A DNA stretch of 64,000 bases from SCTM01 sp965279655 (GTDB taxonomy: Bacteria > Pseudomonadota > Alphaproteobacteria > Rhodospirillales > Rhodospirillaceae), in NCBI GenBank assembly GCA_965279655.1, contig OZ257255.1:2852001-2916000 (forward strand). The letters are read 5' to 3'. Below, one piece after another: positions 50,197-59,098 of the stretch (the first letter of the stretch is position 1; each line of letters begins with the position of its first letter). Made by a program: the position numbers and the translations under genes. A model generated the notes under the pieces. The model had not been told where the DNA came from. It saw nothing but the letters and a program-made list of their open reading frames with translations, and ran no database searches.

Positions 50197-50361
50197 GGCC
50201 AAAGGACTGCCATGATTCCAACCAAAAGGCAGTCGAAAATCGCACCGCAATGACCGCATGTTGAAAGCGAACGGCTTCGCGATTGACCCACCGCCGGGGA
50301 CCCTATATCCGCCCTGGCGCGACTGACATAAGCTCTGACTTCACCCTGGGGGATTCTTCCT

Positions 50362-50880
50362 ATGCGTTCGCAGCTGCTTCTGGTGCCCGCCGCCCTCGTC
50401 CTGGCGGCCGCCCCTGCCATCGGCCTGGATTTCCAGACCTTGGAAGCCGGCCAGAAGAATCTGTTCCCGAACGCGACCTTCGTGCCGCTCGGCTTCACCC
50501 TGTCGGAAGATCAGCTGGAAAAGCTCAAGACCGATTACGAAGTGCCGGTCATGCACCGTGAGGTCAAAGCTTGGAAGGTCTCCACCGGCGGCTGGCTTTT
50601 CCTCGACCAAGTTTATGGCCTGAACGACACCATCTCCTACCTCATCGCGATCACCGACAAGGGCGTTGTCAGCGGGATCGAAGTCCTGGTGTGCGTCGAA
50701 GGCTTCTGCGACGTCGCCGCGCCGGAGTGGCACCGCCAGTTCGTCGGCAAGAAGGAAGGCAAGTGGGTACCGAAGGCCGACATCAAGAACATCTCCGGAT
50801 CCACCCTCTCGGCCATGCATATCGCCGAAGGCGTGAAGAAGACCCTGGCGATCCACGCCAAATTCATGCCCAAGAAGTAA
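50362..50880 (+). CDS. Exported FMN-binding-domain protein
   Basis: The 172-residue protein has a signal peptide (MRSQLLLVPAALVLAAAPAIG) and an FMN_bind-like domain. The flavinylation motif appears as SGSTLSA at residues 145-151, where Thr148 would carry FMN (consensus S/D-G-A-T-x-S/T); the Ala is replaced by Ser. Two Cys in VCVEGFCD are spaced five residues apart. It diverges from apbE by 165 bp, the expected partner. It likely acts in periplasmic electron transfer with the multi-His membrane protein at 48842. Confidence 0.82.
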   Translation: MRSQLLLVPAALVLAAAPAIGLDFQTLEAGQKNLFPNATFVPLGFTLSEDQLEKLKTDYEVPVMHREVKAWKVSTGGWLFLDQVYGLNDTISYLIAITDKGVVSGIEVLVCVEGFCDVAAPEWHRQFVGKKEGKWVPKADIKNISGSTLSAMHIAEGVKKTLAIHAKFMPKK

Positions 50881-50956
50881 GCGCCGCAAAGAGGCGCATC
50901 GCAGCCATGCGCACGAAAGGGTTGCGCTAGGCCAAATCCTCGGACAACGATGGCGG

Positions 50957-51838
50957 ATGCCGAGCGCTCCTCCATCCGGTCCGACTTCTCACAGCTATTT
51001 CTCGCAGCGCCTGCGCCTGCACTATGTCGACTGGGGCAACCCGGGCGCGCCGCCGCTCCTCATGGTGCATGGCGGCCGCGACCATTGCCGCAACTGGGAT
51101 TGGGTCGCCCACGCCCTCAAGGACGCCTACCACATCATCGCGGTGGACCTGCGCGGGCACGGCGATTCAGCCTGGTGCATGGGATCGAGCTATCCGCTGT
51201 CGGACTTCGTCTACGACATTGAGCAGCTGATTCGGCAGAAGCATCTCGCTCCGGTGACGATCATGGCGCACTCCATGGGCGGTGCGATCAGCCTGCTCTA
51301 TGCCGGCGCGTTCCCCGAGACTGTGTCGAAGCTGATCGCCGTCGAGGGTGTGATCTGGTCGATCGACGACATGAAGAAGCGCGACACGACGCCGGCCGCC
51401 AAGCGCATCGGCGGCTGGGTGGAACAGCTTCACAAGCTGTCGGCGCGCCTGCCCCGCCGTTACGAGAGCATCGAAACGGCCACCGCGCGCATGCAGGAAG
51501 AGAACCCGCGCCTGACGCCGGACCAGGCGCGACATCTGACTGTGCACGGCCTCATTCAGAATGAGGATGGCACCTTCAGTTGGAAGTTCGACAACTACAT
51601 GCGCGCTCACGCGCCCTTCGCCCCCAGGAGCGAGGACGTGAAGGAGCTCACGGGCCGTCTCACCTGCCCCACACTTCTGGTCGGAGGCGATCAAAGCTTT
51701 GTGCCCGACCCCGCCAAGACCGGCGCGCTCACCCTGTTTCCCAATGCCAAGAACGTGATCATCCCCGGGGCGGGCCACTGGGTGCATCACGACAAACTGG
51801 CGGAATTCCTCGCGGTCGTGCGCGACTTCCTCAAATAG
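50957..51838 (+). CDS. Alpha/beta hydrolase
   Basis: The 293-residue protein has the alpha/beta-hydrolase pattern: oxyanion motif MVHGGRDH near residue 37, DLRGHGDS, nucleophile Ser in AHSMGGAIS near residue 108, acid in VGGDQS and catalytic His in GAGHWVHH near the C-terminus. The fold family contains esterases, C-C hydrolases and haloalkane dehalogenases; the cap region does not identify a substrate. It is the first of a plus-strand group running to the GPH transporter. Confidence 0.88.
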   Translation: MPSAPPSGPTSHSYFSQRLRLHYVDWGNPGAPPLLMVHGGRDHCRNWDWVAHALKDAYHIIAVDLRGHGDSAWCMGSSYPLSDFVYDIEQLIRQKHLAPVTIMAHSMGGAISLLYAGAFPETVSKLIAVEGVIWSIDDMKKRDTTPAAKRIGGWVEQLHKLSARLPRRYESIETATARMQEENPRLTPDQARHLTVHGLIQNEDGTFSWKFDNYMRAHAPFAPRSEDVKELTGRLTCPTLLVGGDQSFVPDPAKTGALTLFPNAKNVIIPGAGHWVHHDKLAEFLAVVRDFLK

Positions 51839-51920
51839 TGACATTCCCGGCAAATTGACGGCGCACCCGCGCAGGGGTCTTGGCTACACTTTGGTCGAGC
51901 CATCGCGGAGGGGAAGTTCG

Positions 51921-52310
51921 TTGCGCGGCCGCTTGATGCATCTCTGTTTGAACGTCGCGGACATGGATCGCGCGGTCGCGTTCTATTGCGGTCTGCTCGG
52001 CATGACCGTGCAAGCGGACCGTTCCGGACAACGTCCCGGGCGGCGCAATCTATTTCTCGGTTACGGTCCGGAAACGACGACATCGCTGCTCGAATTGTGC
52101 AGCGAGGCGGATGGGCGCACCTACGAAAAGGGAAATGCCTATGAACACCTGGCAATCGCGGTCGATGACGTGACCAAGATTTGCGCCGATCTCGCCGCCG
52201 CGGGAATCGAGATCGTCCGGCCGGCCAAGAAGGCGATGTCCGGCGCACAGATCGCCATGGTGCGCGACCCTGACGGCTACCTGCTCGAGCTCATCCAGCC
52301 GGCGCCATGA
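51921..52310 (+). CDS. VOC-family (glyoxalase-like) protein
   Basis: The 129-residue protein is a vicinal-oxygen-chelate fold with MHLCLNVADMDRAVAFYCGLLGM as its first unit (residues 6-28) and a metal ligand Glu in the last strand LLELIQPAP. It starts with the GTP-cyclase-free VOC pattern of glyoxalase I-like proteins. I chose a TTG start at 51921 because GGAGGGG lies 7 bp upstream; an ATG five codons later is the alternative. It overlaps the next hydrolase gene by ATGA. The substrate is unknown. Confidence 0.8.
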   Translation: MRGRLMHLCLNVADMDRAVAFYCGLLGMTVQADRSGQRPGRRNLFLGYGPETTTSLLELCSEADGRTYEKGNAYEHLAIAVDDVTKICADLAAAGIEIVRPAKKAMSGAQIAMVRDPDGYLLELIQPAP

Positions 52311-53128
52311 CCCTGAAAGCCGACTTCTTCGCCCACGACGGCTTGCGCTTCCGGACATTCGAGGCAGGCCGCGGCACGCCGATCGTGTTCCTGCACGGCG
52401 GTGGATCGCGCGCGAGTAACTTCCATCAGGTGATGGAACGGCTCGCGCCGCGGTTCCACGTGATAGCCTTCGACCTGCGCGGCTTCGGCGACACAGGCGC
52501 CGATTTGGAGCGACCAATCACCCATCAGATCTGGGCGGAGGACGTGGGGGCCTGTCTCGATCATTTCGGCATCGAGAAAACCAATCTGGTGGGGTGGTCC
52601 CTAGGCGCGACCGTCGCCCTCAACTTCGCCAGCCAGTTCGGCGTGCATGTGGATCGTATGGCGCTCCTAGGCGCGCCGCACCCGGACCGGCAAATGAACC
52701 GCGCGCTGTTTGAGAAGCGATTGAGCATTATAACGGGCGGCGGCACCGCTGCGGACGTGGTTGCCGCGACGTTCGCGGGCATCGCCGGAGCCTTCAGCCC
52801 ATGGGTGCAGGCGCACCGGCCAGAGGCGGTCGAACAGGTGCGGCAAGAGCACCTCTCCCACGACGTGAATCTCGCCGGCAAAGTGATCGATGGTGTATTC
52901 ACGCGCCCGAACCTGAACGTGCTGCTGCCAAAAGTACTCTGCCCCGTGACGCTCATCGTCGGCGACGCGGACCGCACCTGCGATCTTGCCGGTGCCAAGG
53001 AACTGGAGCGTCGGCTGGGCCACGCGACGGTGAAGATCGTGCCGGATTGCGGCCACTACTACGGCGTCGAGCAACCAGATACGGTGGCGCGCCTGATCGC
53101 CGAAGCTTTTGGAGCGCCCAATGTCTGA
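52307..53128 (+). CDS. Alpha/beta hydrolase, second in cluster
   Basis: The 273-residue protein has HGGGSRAS as its oxyanion motif, DLRGFGDT, nucleophile Ser in GWSLGATVA near residue 98, acid in VGDADRT and His in DCGHYYGVEQP. It is in the same broad family as the hydrolase at 50957 but is distinct in sequence. Its start overlaps the VOC gene stop and its end overlaps the next gene by 8 bp, so the four genes are tightly coupled. Confidence 0.88.
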   Translation: MTLKADFFAHDGLRFRTFEAGRGTPIVFLHGGGSRASNFHQVMERLAPRFHVIAFDLRGFGDTGADLERPITHQIWAEDVGACLDHFGIEKTNLVGWSLGATVALNFASQFGVHVDRMALLGAPHPDRQMNRALFEKRLSIITGGGTAADVVAATFAGIAGAFSPWVQAHRPEAVEQVRQEHLSHDVNLAGKVIDGVFTRPNLNVLLPKVLCPVTLIVGDADRTCDLAGAKELERRLGHATVKIVPDCGHYYGVEQPDTVARLIAEAFGAPNV

Positions 53129-54494
53129 TCGCCCCGCCGCGACCACCCTGTCGACGCGCCTGTGCCTCGGCTTCGGCGTCGGCACCGTCGGCGTATCGAT
53201 CCTCACCAACACCATCGCCGTCTACTTCCCCACTTTCATGGTTACGGTGCTGGGCCAATCGGCCGCCCTCGCCGGCGGTCTTGTCATGTTCTCGAAGATC
53301 TACGACATCTTCGCCGACATCTTCATCGGCGCCATGAGCGATCGCACCAAATCCCGCTGGGGACGGCGGCGGCCCTACCTGTTCATTGGCGCCTTCGCGT
53401 CCGCACTCTCGCTACTGCTTGTGTTCTGGGTGCGCGGCCTTGAGGGCTGGGTGCTCACCGGCTACATAGCCTTCGCGCTGGTGTTTTATTCGACCGCCTA
53501 TTCACTCTTCAACGTGCCGTACTTCGCCATGCCCGGCGAAATGACCGACGGCTACCACGAGCGCCTGCGCCTGATGTCGTTCCGCACCGCCTTTGTCGGG
53601 GTCGGACAACTCGTGAGTCTCGCCCTCACCGCGTGGCTCATCAAGGCCGGTGGTGGTGGCTCCGCCGGGTTTCACCTCATGGGCGGCGTGGTGGCGGCGA
53701 TCGCGCTGGCGACCATGCTGCTGTCCTTCTTCGGCACGGCCAGCGCGAAACGCGTGGACGCGAATCCGACAAAGCACGCATTCTCGATGCACGATGTGAC
53801 GACGATCTTCACCAACCGCCCGCTCATCCTGCTGATGGGCGCGAAGCTGACCCAGTACCTCGCCTTCGGCATGGTCCAGCCGGCGAACCTCCTGTTCATG
53901 CTCAACGTGCTGCACCTCGGCTACACGGGCCAGATCAACCTGGCGGTGGCGCAGAACGTCGCCGTATTCGCCTCGCAGCCGATCTGGGCGCGTCTCGGCA
54001 AACGCTTCGGCAAGCGGAACTGCTACATCGGCGGCGTCATGATCATGGCCTGCGCCGGATTGAGCTGGCTGCTGGCCGAGCCGAACCCGCCAATGTGGGA
54101 AGTGTGGCTCCGTGGCGTTATCATCGGCTTCGGTTCCGGCGGATCGTTGCTGATGTCGGCGTCGATGCTGCCGGATGCGATGCAGTACGACTACCTGCGC
54201 ACGGGCCAACGGCGCGAGGGGGTGTTCTCGAGCTTCTACGCGATCGTTGAGAAAGGCGGGTTCGCGATCAGTGTGGGAACGACCGGCTTCCTACTTGCCG
54301 CCGCAGGATATGTGCCGACGCTCGAGGGCAACCTGGTGACGCAGTCGGACTCGACCGTGCGCGCGCTCTACTTCTTGGTTGGGGTGTTCCCAGCGATCAT
54401 GTTCGTCACCGGCGTGGTCCTGATCCTGTTCTACAATTTGGATCAGGAGAAGCTGCAGCGTATGGCCGCCGAGCGCCCGAGCGCGATCGGATAA
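53121..54494 (+). CDS. GPH-family sodium/proton:solute symporter
   Basis: The 457-residue protein has twelve predicted spans and the GPH family signature RTKSRWGRRRPYLFIG after the second span. Members carry glycosides, pentosides or other sugars and sugar-like compounds with sodium or protons. GGAGCG lies 7 bp before the ATG at 53121, preferred to an ATG four codons earlier. It ends the plus-strand group and converges on the ThDP enzyme gene. Confidence 0.9.
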   Translation: MSDRPAATTLSTRLCLGFGVGTVGVSILTNTIAVYFPTFMVTVLGQSAALAGGLVMFSKIYDIFADIFIGAMSDRTKSRWGRRRPYLFIGAFASALSLLLVFWVRGLEGWVLTGYIAFALVFYSTAYSLFNVPYFAMPGEMTDGYHERLRLMSFRTAFVGVGQLVSLALTAWLIKAGGGGSAGFHLMGGVVAAIALATMLLSFFGTASAKRVDANPTKHAFSMHDVTTIFTNRPLILLMGAKLTQYLAFGMVQPANLLFMLNVLHLGYTGQINLAVAQNVAVFASQPIWARLGKRFGKRNCYIGGVMIMACAGLSWLLAEPNPPMWEVWLRGVIIGFGSGGSLLMSASMLPDAMQYDYLRTGQRREGVFSSFYAIVEKGGFAISVGTTGFLLAAAGYVPTLEGNLVTQSDSTVRALYFLVGVFPAIMFVTGVVLILFYNLDQEKLQRMAAERPSAIG

Positions 54495-54495
54495 C

Positions 54496-54529
54496 GATCG
54501 CGCTCTATCTATTGAATCTGGGCGCGATC
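54496..54529. terminator. Convergent hairpin between the symporter and the ThDP enzyme genes
   Basis: GATCGCGC (54496-54503) pairs with GCGCGATC (54522-54529). A second inverted repeat, GCGATCG/CGATCGC (54483-54501), overlaps it. There is no clear T-run on either side, so the role as a terminator is weak. Confidence 0.4.
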
Positions 54530-54541
54530 TTTGATCGTGCC

Positions 54542-56284
54542 CTAGGCTACAGAGGGCGCGTGACGCGCTTTCAAGCTGACCTGTAGGTCCTCGAACGTCA
54601 CCATCTGCAGGCGCGGGTCTTTCTTGCGCTCGATGCCCGCGTTGGGATCGGTAATGACATTCAACACCGTGCTCTGATCGGACGCGAAAGCGCGCTGCAG
54701 CGCCGGACGCAGTTCTTCCTCGCGCACCACCTTCTCGCCGCGGCACCCGAACACGTCACCCATGAGGTGGTAGTCACAAAAGCCGAGCTCGCAGTTGACC
54801 GTCATGCCACGGCTATTGAGTTGCGCATTCTTCTCCGTACCCCAAGCGCCGTCATTGGCGACGATGCAGATCACCTTCAGACCGGCCAGCACGAAGGAAT
54901 TGAGTTCCGCTGGATAGAATCCGAAGGACCCGTCCCCGGTAATGAGCACCACCGTGCGCATGGGCTTCCCAGTCTTCTGGGAGTCTTCCCGCACGGCGGC
55001 CGCGGCCCCAAGGGCCAGGGGCGTGCCCACGCCCATCGAGCCGAGCGGATAGTGATCCATATAGCTGCGCGGTCGGTGCACACGCAGGATCGACGACATC
55101 CAGTTGTAGATATCCGCGCCATCGACCACCAGGATGGCATCCTCCGGCATCAAGTCTTTCAATTCCGCGCCGATGCGCAAGGGATGGAGCGGCCCATCCG
55201 CCTTTGCCTCGGAGAGTTCCGAAATGCGCTCTTTGCGCCCAGCCGTTGCCGCATTCACCCACGCCGAAGATCTCTTTGGCGCTTTGGCCGCCGTCAACGC
55301 GTGGTGCAGTTTCGTCAGAGACGCCGCGGCATCGCCCACGAGGCCGATATCGACGGGACGGTTGCGACCCAATTCCTCCGCCGCGATGTCGATCTGGATG
55401 AATTTCGCGTCCTTGTTGAAGCGCGGCGGCATTCCGAAGCCGATGCGCTGGGTCAGGCGCATGCCCGCGACCACCACCACGTCCGCTTCCTTTGCCGCGA
55501 CTTGCGCGAAGGCCCATGGGAAACCGATCGCCATATCTTCCGATACAAGACCGCGACCCAGCGCGTGGCCGAATACCGGAAGGCCAAAGTCCTGCGCCAA
55601 CGCCCGCAGCGGCGCGCCGGCACCGGACAGCGCAGCACCGCTGCCGGCGAGGATCAGAGGGCGTTCCGCCTTGGCGAGAAGCGCCACTGCGTCAGCAATG
55701 CCCTCGCTTGAGGCTTCCGCCGGCCTCGCCAACGTTGGCGCAATCGCTGTGACCTTGGATGGGTCAACCTGCGCGGCCTCCTGGCTTTGGGAGATTCCGA
55801 GCACGGCAACGCCCGGCCTGCCAGATGTCGCCGCGCGGATCGCCGCGTTCAGGTATTCCTCAATGCGGTCGGCGGCGGGCACGGCTTTCGCCCATTTCAC
55901 GAACGGCTTGATCATGTCGAGGCCGTCGTTGGTCTCTTCGTCGCCCGACTCCGCGACTTGCGCGGCGGTCAAGCCAACCAGCAACACTACCGGCGAGCAG
56001 GCGAGTTGCGCGGTGCGGATGCCGCCGAGCACGTTGGGCATGCCCTGGTAGCCGACGATCATCGCCACGCCGACCTTGCCGGACACGCGCGCATAGCCAT
56101 CCGCCGCCGCGACCGTCGCCGTCTCATTGCGGCTGGAGACGATGTTGAAGCCGTCATCGTGCAGCGCATACAGCACCTGTGCGTGCGCCACGCCCGCCAG
56201 GCTGAATGCCGTGTTGATACCATGGGCCTTCAAGACCCGGCTGACCACTTGGCCGCCGGTCAGGAGATTGGTGGTGGTGGACAT
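54542..56284 (-). CDS. Thiamine diphosphate-dependent lyase/synthase
   Basis: The 580-residue protein has the three-domain layout of acetolactate-synthase-like enzymes. The catalytic Glu that activates ThDP is in SSRNETATVAA near residue 53, and the ThDP/Mg motif GDGSFGF...VANDG spans about residues 444-473. The family also contains oxalyl-CoA decarboxylase, 2-hydroxyacyl-CoA lyase and benzaldehyde lyase; local motifs do not separate them. It is the last gene of a minus-strand operon after the amidohydrolase and PhyH-type dioxygenase, starting 10 bp after the PhyH stop. That pairing recalls alpha-oxidation, in which PhyH hydroxylates and the ThDP lyase cleaves. Confidence 0.85.
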   Translation of the reverse strand: MSTTTNLLTGGQVVSRVLKAHGINTAFSLAGVAHAQVLYALHDDGFNIVSSRNETATVAAADGYARVSGKVGVAMIVGYQGMPNVLGGIRTAQLACSPVVLLVGLTAAQVAESGDEETNDGLDMIKPFVKWAKAVPAADRIEEYLNAAIRAATSGRPGVAVLGISQSQEAAQVDPSKVTAIAPTLARPAEASSEGIADAVALLAKAERPLILAGSGAALSGAGAPLRALAQDFGLPVFGHALGRGLVSEDMAIGFPWAFAQVAAKEADVVVVAGMRLTQRIGFGMPPRFNKDAKFIQIDIAAEELGRNRPVDIGLVGDAAASLTKLHHALTAAKAPKRSSAWVNAATAGRKERISELSEAKADGPLHPLRIGAELKDLMPEDAILVVDGADIYNWMSSILRVHRPRSYMDHYPLGSMGVGTPLALGAAAAVREDSQKTGKPMRTVVLITGDGSFGFYPAELNSFVLAGLKVICIVANDGAWGTEKNAQLNSRGMTVNCELGFCDYHLMGDVFGCRGEKVVREEELRPALQRAFASDQSTVLNVITDPNAGIERKKDPRLQMVTFEDLQVSLKARHAPSVA

Positions 56285-56294
56285 GGGGAACCCT

Positions 56295-57137
56295 TCAGCG
56301 CGCCGGCTCGGCCCAGCGGCGGGTGGATAGTCCGGCGATCAGGTCCGGCCCGGCGTCGCCCAGCATCTTGGGCGACGGCAATTCCGCGGGCCCGGAATTG
56401 CGCGGCTTCAGGAACGGCTTGGCTTCCGCCGGCGCATTGGCGACGTCCCTCGCATCCCATTCTTCGACCTGGCCGGTACAACGCGCCCAGGCGGGGCGAT
56501 AGGCGTATTCCAGCATGGCCCGTCGGCGCGGGCCGGTGTTGGGATGAGTGCCGTGAAACGCGCGCACATTGAACGCAATAGCGCTGCCCGCTTCCAGGCA
56601 TACGGTCACCATGTCCGGGTGGTTGTCGAACCGCAGATAAGGATCGCTGGCTTGGTGGATCGACAAATGCGAGCGCGGGAGGATCGTGAATGGCGCGCAG
56701 TCGGCCGTGAGGTCGTCGAGATAGATCAGCACGCGCACCGTCGCGGGCGAACTCTCGTTCCAGCCCTTCATCTTCGAGCCGTAAGGCTGATAGTCGGAAT
56801 GCAGTTGCAGGCCGGGCACGCCGGGGCCGCTGCAAATGTAGTGGCCGAGCATGAACACCAGGTCATCGCCCATGGCCTGCTGCAGGAACTTGATCATCGG
56901 CGGATGACCGATCAGCTTGGCGAAGGTGGGACTGTGCCATTGGGGCGGCGTGCGCGCGAAGGTCTGCTCGTCGCTGTAGGGCGCCTTGTCCATGGGCAGG
57001 TCGGCGCAATCCGCCTTGACCCGCGCGATCGTCGCCGCGTCGATCAGGTTCGGCAAAACGACATAGCCTTCGATCTCGAAGTGCTTGAGCCGTTCCGCAT
57101 CGGTCATGGCGCGCCAATCCGTGCGCACCACGTTCAT
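56295..57137 (-). CDS. Phytanoyl-CoA dioxygenase-family (PhyH) enzyme
   Basis: The 280-residue protein is an Fe(II)/2-oxoglutarate-dependent dioxygenase of the PhyH type. Metal ligands are suggested by LHSDYQPYG (His and Asp) and the later FHGTHPN (His), and the 2OG-binding Arg by RRRAMLEYAYRP. An aromatic-rich C-terminal part follows. Many bacterial PhyH members act on small natural products or phosphonates and not on acyl-CoA. It lies between the amidohydrolase (34 bp upstream) and the ThDP lyase. A close paralogue runs off the right end of the window. The ATG at 57137 was preferred to one that adds a low-complexity tail. Confidence 0.88.
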   Translation of the reverse strand: MNVVRTDWRAMTDAERLKHFEIEGYVVLPNLIDAATIARVKADCADLPMDKAPYSDEQTFARTPPQWHSPTFAKLIGHPPMIKFLQQAMGDDLVFMLGHYICSGPGVPGLQLHSDYQPYGSKMKGWNESSPATVRVLIYLDDLTADCAPFTILPRSHLSIHQASDPYLRFDNHPDMVTVCLEAGSAIAFNVRAFHGTHPNTGPRRRAMLEYAYRPAWARCTGQVEEWDARDVANAPAEAKPFLKPRNSGPAELPSPKMLGDAGPDLIAGLSTRRWAEPAR

Positions 57138-57171
57138 CGGCCCACGAACCGTTGCTGCCGGAGGGGCGTCG

Positions 57172-58191
57172 TTAGATGGCGTAGAACTTGCGGGCGTTTG
57201 TAGAGAGGATGGCATCGACCGTTCCCTTGCCGATTTCCGGCTTTGCACGCAACACGTCGAAGGCGTCGATTTCCGCGGCGGGATCGAGGTGCCCGAAGTC
57301 CGTGCCGAGCATGAGCACGCCCTGGCCTGTATAGCGCAGGACGTATTCTAGGTCGTCATCCGTGCGGGCTGTCACCCAAATTCTGTTTTCGGCGAGGAAG
57401 GTGGAGAAATCCTCCACCTTGCCCTTGGTCTTGATTTTCTCATGCCGGCGCGCGGCCTCGCGCACAAGGTAGGGAATCCACTGGGACCCCGCCTCGATAA
57501 ACCCAAAGCGCAGGGTCTTGTAGCTCTTCTGCAGGCCGGAACTTGCTAGCGCATTGAAGCCCGCCAGGATCGGCGTGATCCCGAAGAAATAGAGGTCCTT
57601 GCGGAAAAGCACGTCTTTGAATTGCTGATTGCCGTTGCCGGCGTGCACACCGATGGCGAGATCGAGTTCCTCGGCCTTCTTGTAGAGCGGCGCGAGATAC
57701 GGATCGTGCAGCAGCCATTCGCCTTCGATGCCGCGCAGGAACACCGCGCGCGCGCCGTTCTTCTTGCCGAACTCCAACTCTGCAAGGCTTGCCTGCATGT
57801 CGAGCAGTGGCGGGACGACCGCCCAATAAAAGCGATTGTCACCGTTCCAGATATCCGCGAGCCAACGATTGTAGCTGCGGCACAGCGCGACCTGAATCTC
57901 AGGCCGCTTGGACGGCATGCCTTGGAGGAACAGGGTGGGATACAACACCTGCGCCTCGATGCCCGAACGGGACATGATTTCAGCGCGGGTCTTCAAATCG
58001 TCGAGTTGGCGCACCGCGATCGGCAGTTCCAGATCGCCGGCCTCGCGCGAGAACAACTGCCCGTCGACCAGCCAGAACTTCTCGTCGCCATCGCCATCCA
58101 GGGCGACGGGGCGATACTTCTTCTCGTGGGGCTCAAGGTAATCCCACGTCCGGTCGGACTCGATGACGTGGGCGTCCGCGTCGATGATCAT
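57172..58191 (-). CDS. Amidohydrolase_2-family enzyme
   Basis: The 339-residue protein is a TIM-barrel metal-dependent hydrolase or decarboxylase of the amidohydrolase_2 group. The N-terminus MIIDADAHVIES replaces the usual DxHxH pair by DxDxH. A metal His is in IGVHAGNG and the catalytic Asp in LGTDFGHLD. Relatives with this DADxHV start include decarboxylases and hydratases of aromatic acids; the exact reaction is open. The ATG at 58191 was chosen since it begins the conserved motif. A paralogue with the same motifs lies at 62319-63365. Confidence 0.85.
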   Translation of the reverse strand: MIIDADAHVIESDRTWDYLEPHEKKYRPVALDGDGDEKFWLVDGQLFSREAGDLELPIAVRQLDDLKTRAEIMSRSGIEAQVLYPTLFLQGMPSKRPEIQVALCRSYNRWLADIWNGDNRFYWAVVPPLLDMQASLAELEFGKKNGARAVFLRGIEGEWLLHDPYLAPLYKKAEELDLAIGVHAGNGNQQFKDVLFRKDLYFFGITPILAGFNALASSGLQKSYKTLRFGFIEAGSQWIPYLVREAARRHEKIKTKGKVEDFSTFLAENRIWVTARTDDDLEYVLRYTGQGVLMLGTDFGHLDPAAEIDAFDVLRAKPEIGKGTVDAILSTNARKFYAI

Positions 58192-58266
58192 GGGGGCGGT
58201 CTGCCATCTCACTGCGTGTACAGAGGGCTTATCCGTCACCATTCATCTGTGTCAACTTGTAACGCC

Positions 58267-58276
58267 TGATGTATCA
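58267..58276. promoter_or_regulatory. TGAT-N2-ATCA palindrome before the IclR gene
   Basis: TGATGTATCA lies in the 123-bp region between the divergent amidohydrolase and IclR genes, 39 bp before the IclR start. It is a possible regulator site; IclR proteins often bind short palindromes there. Evidence is a single short motif. Confidence 0.35.
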
Positions 58277-58314
58277 TTATTTGGGCGTCACTCGGGGAAA
58301 GGGGCGGAACTTCC

Positions 58315-59088
58315 ATGGCGCGACGACCTTCAGCCCTCACAGCGGCGGACGGCCCCTCGCAGACCCTGGCGAAGGGTTTGCGGATTCTGGATCTCCTGGC
58401 GCAATCGCCGGAGCCTTTGCGCGCGACCGATGTGGCGCGGCGATTTGATCTCAACCTCAACACCGCAGGTCGCTTGCTCGCAACCCTGGAAGCCTCGGGC
58501 TTCGCGAGCCGCAATCCGCGCGGGGAGTACGCGTTGGGCGCGAAGGTCATCGCCGCGGCGGTGCGCCGGCTGAACATCCCCAATCTCGCCAACTTCGCAC
58601 ACCCCTATCTGGTGGCGTTACGCGATGCGACCTCGGAGACCGCGCTGCTGGTCTCGCGAGTCGGCACTGCGCTGGTCCTGCTGGACGTGGTGGAAGCCAA
58701 GCACGATCTGCGCGTCGTGCACGCCCCCGGCTCGATGGTGCCGCTGTTCCCGGCGCCGACGGGATTCGCGCTCACCGCGGACATGCCCGCGAGGGAAGCG
58801 GTGGAGTTGTCGCGCAAGATCGGCGATCCGCTGCGCATCGTGAAAGAGACCGACGTTCTGGCGGCGCGCAACGAGATCCAGAAGAACGGCTATCTCATCC
58901 GTCATTCGGCCCTGAGTTCCGCCGGCACCTGTACGGTCGCGCTCACCGTGCGCAATCACGGCGCGGCGATTGCCGCGATCGGCATCGCCGGACCGTCGCA
59001 GCGCTGGAACGAAAAGGTCGCACGCCCGCACGCGAAGCTGTTCCGCCAGATTGCCCACGACCTTACCCATGCCCTCGACCGGGCGTGA
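58315..59088 (+). CDS. IclR-family transcriptional regulator
   Basis: The 257-residue protein has an N-terminal winged helix (about 15-75) with LRATDVARRFDLNLNTAGRLLATLEASGF-type recognition (quoted in parts: LRATDVARRFDL, NTAGRLLATLE) and a C-terminal effector domain (about 85-255) with the typical VLDVVEAKHDLRV and ending segment. It diverges from the amidohydrolase-PhyH-ThDP operon, and the maleate-isomerase-like gene follows on the other strand. It likely controls one or both of these catabolic groups in response to an aromatic or organic acid. Confidence 0.9.
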   Translation: MARRPSALTAADGPSQTLAKGLRILDLLAQSPEPLRATDVARRFDLNLNTAGRLLATLEASGFASRNPRGEYALGAKVIAAAVRRLNIPNLANFAHPYLVALRDATSETALLVSRVGTALVLLDVVEAKHDLRVVHAPGSMVPLFPAPTGFALTADMPAREAVELSRKIGDPLRIVKETDVLAARNEIQKNGYLIRHSALSSAGTCTVALTVRNHGAAIAAIGIAGPSQRWNEKVARPHAKLFRQIAHDLTHALDRA

Positions 59089-59098
59089 GCTGATGGGA

